A stretch of 9,631 bases of DNA from Alphaproteobacteria bacterium (GTDB lineage Bacteria; Pseudomonadota; Alphaproteobacteria; Rhodobacterales; Rhodobacteraceae): NCBI GenBank assembly GCA_003694465.1, contig RFKM01000135.1:1-9631 (forward strand). The letters are read 5' to 3'. Shown one piece after another: positions 7,640-9,631 of the stretch (position 1 is the first letter of the stretch; the number at the start of each line of letters is the position of its first letter). The position numbers and the translations under genes were made by a program. Below the pieces are notes generated by a model. The model had not been told where the DNA came from and did no database searches. It saw only the letters and a list, made by a program, of their open reading frames with translations.

Positions 7640-8980
7640 ATGTGGAACTGGCTTTTCGGCGCGGTCCTCGCGCTGGGCCTGTCGCTCGCCAATGCGGCGC
7701 AGGCCGTCGGCAATGTGACCGACTTCACCCTGCCCAACGGGCTCCGGATCGTGGTGATCGAAGACCATCGCGCGCCCGTGGTCACGCACATGATCTGGTA
7801 TCGGGTAGGCTCTGCCGACGAGCGCCTCGGCAAATCCGGCATCGCCCATTTCCTCGAACATCTGATGTTCAAGGGCACGACCCGATACCCGGCGGGCGAA
7901 TTCTCGCGCATCGTCGAGGCCAATGGCGGGTCTGACAACGCCTTCACCTCGGCAGATTACACGGCCTATTACCAGCGCGTTGCCGCCGACCGGCTCAGCC
8001 TGATGATGGACATGGAAGCCGACCGGATGCGCTATCTCTCGCTCACCGAAGACGACGTGGCGACCGAGCGCAACGTGATCCTCGAAGAGCGCGCCACCCG
8101 GGTGGACAACAAACCCGCCGCCCTCTTGCGCGAAGAAATGATGGCGGCGCTCTACCGCAACAGCCATTACGGCATTCCCACCATCGGCTGGCGGCACGAG
8201 ATCGAGCAGCTCAACCGCAAGGATGCGCTCGATTTCTACCGGACCTATTACGCCCCGAACAACGCCATCCTGATCGTTGCCGGCGATGTCGACCCGGCCG
8301 ATGTCCTGGCCCTGGCGCAGCTGCATTACGGACCGCTCCCGCCCTCGGACGATCTGCCGGAGCGGGTGCGCCCGCAGGAGCCGCCCGCCCACGCTGCGCT
8401 CCGCCTCAGCCTGCGCGATGCGCGCGTGTCGCAGCCCGTCTTGCAGCGCCGCTATCTCGCCCCGGTCCGCGAGCCGGGCGACCAGCGCCGCGCCGCCGCC
8501 CTCGTCTATCTTGCCGAGCTGCTCGGCGGCGACGGGGCGACCTCGGTTTTGGGCCAGGCGCTGCAGTTTGACCGTCAGATCGCCGTCCATACCGGCGCGG
8601 GCTATGACCCGACCGCGCTCGACACCGGCAGCTTCTCGCTGGTGGTCGTGCCCGCCGAGGGCGTCAGCCTCGCCGAAGCCGAAGCCGCGCTCGACGAAAC
8701 GCTGGCGCATTTTCTCGAAACCGGGCCCGACCCCGAGGCTTTCGCCCGCCTCAAGGCACAGATTCGCGCCAGCGAAATCTACGCCCTCGACGATGTCGGC
8801 GGCATCGCCGAGCGCTACGGCCGCGCCCTGACGACGGGCCTTTCCATCGAAGACGTGAAGGCATGGCCGCAGGTCTTGCAAGACGTGACGATCGAAGATG
8901 TCGCGCTTGCGGCGCGCGAGCTTCTTGACCTGCGCGCCTCGGTCACCGGCTGGCTCGAACCCGAGGAGGCCCGCCAATGA
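7640..8980 (+). CDS. M16 family zinc metallopeptidase, catalytic subunit
   Basis: A 446-residue member of the pitrilysin/processing-peptidase-like M16 family. Seen: a hydrophobic N-terminus (residues 5-20) ending ANAAQA, a plausible signal peptide cut after A22, so a periplasmic location is predicted. The N-terminal M16 domain has the inverted zinc motif HFLEH (H70, E73, H74), followed by LMFKGT and then ERNVILEER with E149/E150, the latter spaced as the third zinc ligand. The second domain begins around NSHYGIPTIGW and FYRTYYAPNNAILIVAGDVD and runs to about 430. The start at 7640 has GAGAGG six bases upstream. A GTG at 7529 overlapping the upstream stop would add 37 arginine-rich residues and has no ribosome-binding site. 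The stop overlaps the next M16 gene by ATGA. The substrate is unknown. Confidence 0.93.
   Translation: MWNWLFGAVLALGLSLANAAQAVGNVTDFTLPNGLRIVVIEDHRAPVVTHMIWYRVGSADERLGKSGIAHFLEHLMFKGTTRYPAGEFSRIVEANGGSDNAFTSADYTAYYQRVAADRLSLMMDMEADRMRYLSLTEDDVATERNVILEERATRVDNKPAALLREEMMAALYRNSHYGIPTIGWRHEIEQLNRKDALDFYRTYYAPNNAILIVAGDVDPADVLALAQLHYGPLPPSDDLPERVRPQEPPAHAALRLSLRDARVSQPVLQRRYLAPVREPGDQRRAAALVYLAELLGGDGATSVLGQALQFDRQIAVHTGAGYDPTALDTGSFSLVVVPAEGVSLAEAEAALDETLAHFLETGPDPEAFARLKAQIRASEIYALDDVGGIAERYGRALTTGLSIEDVKAWPQVLQDVTIEDVALAARELLDLRASVTGWLEPEEARQ
8963..8969 (+). promoter_or_regulatory. Strong Shine-Dalgarno for the second M16 gene
   Basis: GAGGAGG sits inside the last codons of the first M16 gene, seven bases before the ATG at 8977. 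With the ATGA overlap it fixes the start and points to equal, coupled production of the two proteins. Confidence 0.8.
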
Positions 8981-9631
8981 AGCGTTTCGTCGCCGTTTTC
9001 CTGTTCGTCGTCCTCGCGCCGATTGCGGCGCTGGCCGAGATTGACATCCAGCAGGTGAAGACCGAGCGCGGGCTTTCGGCCTGGCTGGTCGAGGAACATT
9101 CGATTCCCTTCGTGGCGCTCGAGTTGCGCTTTCGCGGCGGCGCTTCGCTCGACCTCCCGGGCAAGCGCGGCGCCACCAACCTGATGACCGGCCTGCTTGA
9201 AGAGGGCGCCGCCGACATGGACGCCCGCGCCTTCGCCAAGGCGCGCGACGCCCTCGCCGCCGACTTCCGCTTCGATGTCGGCGACGATACCGTCGCGGTT
9301 TCGGCCAAGTTCCTGACCGAAAACCGCGACGCGGCCGTGGCGCTTCTGCATGCCGCTCTGACGCAGCCGCGCTTCGATGCCGATGCCATCGAGCGGGTGC
9401 GCGCGCAGGTTCTGGCCCATCTCAAGCGGCGCGAGACCGATCCGCATGCGCTGGCCGCCAAGACGTTCGACGCCTTGGCCTATGGAACGCACCCCTATGG
9501 CAGCTATTACGGCGGCACGCCCGAGAGCGTTTCGGCCCTCACCCGCGACGACATCCTCACCGCCTTCCGCAATGCCATCGCGCGTGACCGGGTGGTGATC
9601 GCCGCGGTCGGCGACATCACCGCCACCCAGC
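8977..9631 (+). CDS. M16 family protein, predicted non-catalytic subunit (cut by window end)
   Basis: The first 218 residues of an M16-family protein that continues past the window. Seen: a clear signal peptide (MKR n-region, hydrophobic 4-18, ALA cleavage site after A20), then the M16 fold start VKTERGLSAWLVEEHSIPFV and ELRFRGGASLD. Where the partner has HFLEH, this one reads NLMTG (residues 68-72), so both histidines and the glutamate are gone and zinc catalysis is not expected. Later YGTHPYGSYYGGTPESVSAL and VVIAAVGDI match the usual M16 pattern. By analogy with mitochondrial processing peptidase and bacterial M16 pairs with one active and one inactive chain, it probably forms a heterodimer with the preceding gene product. 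It overlaps that gene by four bases (ATGA). The C-terminal half is not visible. Confidence 0.9.
   Translation, partial: MKRFVAVFLFVVLAPIAALAEIDIQQVKTERGLSAWLVEEHSIPFVALELRFRGGASLDLPGKRGATNLMTGLLEEGAADMDARAFAKARDALAADFRFDVGDDTVAVSAKFLTENRDAAVALLHAALTQPRFDADAIERVRAQVLAHLKRRETDPHALAAKTFDALAYGTHPYGSYYGGTPESVSALTRDDILTAFRNAIARDRVVIAAVGDITATQ

Noticed and set aside
7526..8977. A 483-codon minus-strand open frame mirroring the first M16 gene
   Set aside because: The sense strand carries HFLEH and M16 domains; the antisense frame shows no family motif.

Overview
The window is high-GC DNA packed with housekeeping genes and fits a chromosomal segment of an alphaproteobacterium, most likely Rhodobacterales (Rhodobacteraceae/Paracoccaceae). 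The pointers are the strong G/C bias at third codon positions, a DUF1674 protein, a DUF3035 (BamF-like) lipoprotein, and the MSCCGI segment in signal peptidase II. I see no tRNA, rRNA, CRISPR array, insertion sequence, prophage gene or other sign of recent transfer. This is essentially core genome, and I did not find a clearly new biological system.

Left end (minus strand): the start of truB (tRNA pseudouridine-55 synthase, cut by the window edge) follows rbfA (30S maturation factor) with a one-base stop/start overlap. This is the usual ribosome/tRNA maturation pair. Centre-left: dapB (lysine/peptidoglycan precursor synthesis) is divergent from rbfA across 67 bases that hold an inverted repeat. 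dapB converges on a tiny minus-strand DUF1674 gene (SDHAF4-like), the two stop codons being three bases apart. That small gene is in turn divergent from rsmB (16S rRNA m5C967 methyltransferase), and the 65 bases between them hold a plausible promoter for it.

Centre to right end (plus strand throughout): a heparinase II/III-like gene without a signal peptide, purH (last two steps to IMP) and lspA (lipoprotein signal peptidase) are tightly packed and probably form one operon. A fairly good sigma-70-like promoter lies across the end of rsmB. Next come a DUF3035/BamF-like lipoprotein gene and two M16-family metallopeptidase genes overlapping by ATGA. The first M16 protein keeps the zinc motif HFLEH; the second has lost it and runs off the window end. 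lspA, the lipoprotein and the M16 pair look like a cell-envelope cluster: LspA would cleave the neighbouring lipoprotein, which may belong to the BAM outer-membrane assembly machine, and the M16 pair is predicted to act outside the cytoplasm.

The points most worth a second look are the active/inactive M16 pair beside the BamF-like lipoprotein, the signal-less heparinase-like protein in a purine operon, two paired TTGCGC inverted repeats in 5' regions, and the tight convergent dapB/DUF1674 junction. No stretch longer than about 110 bases lacks a gene.
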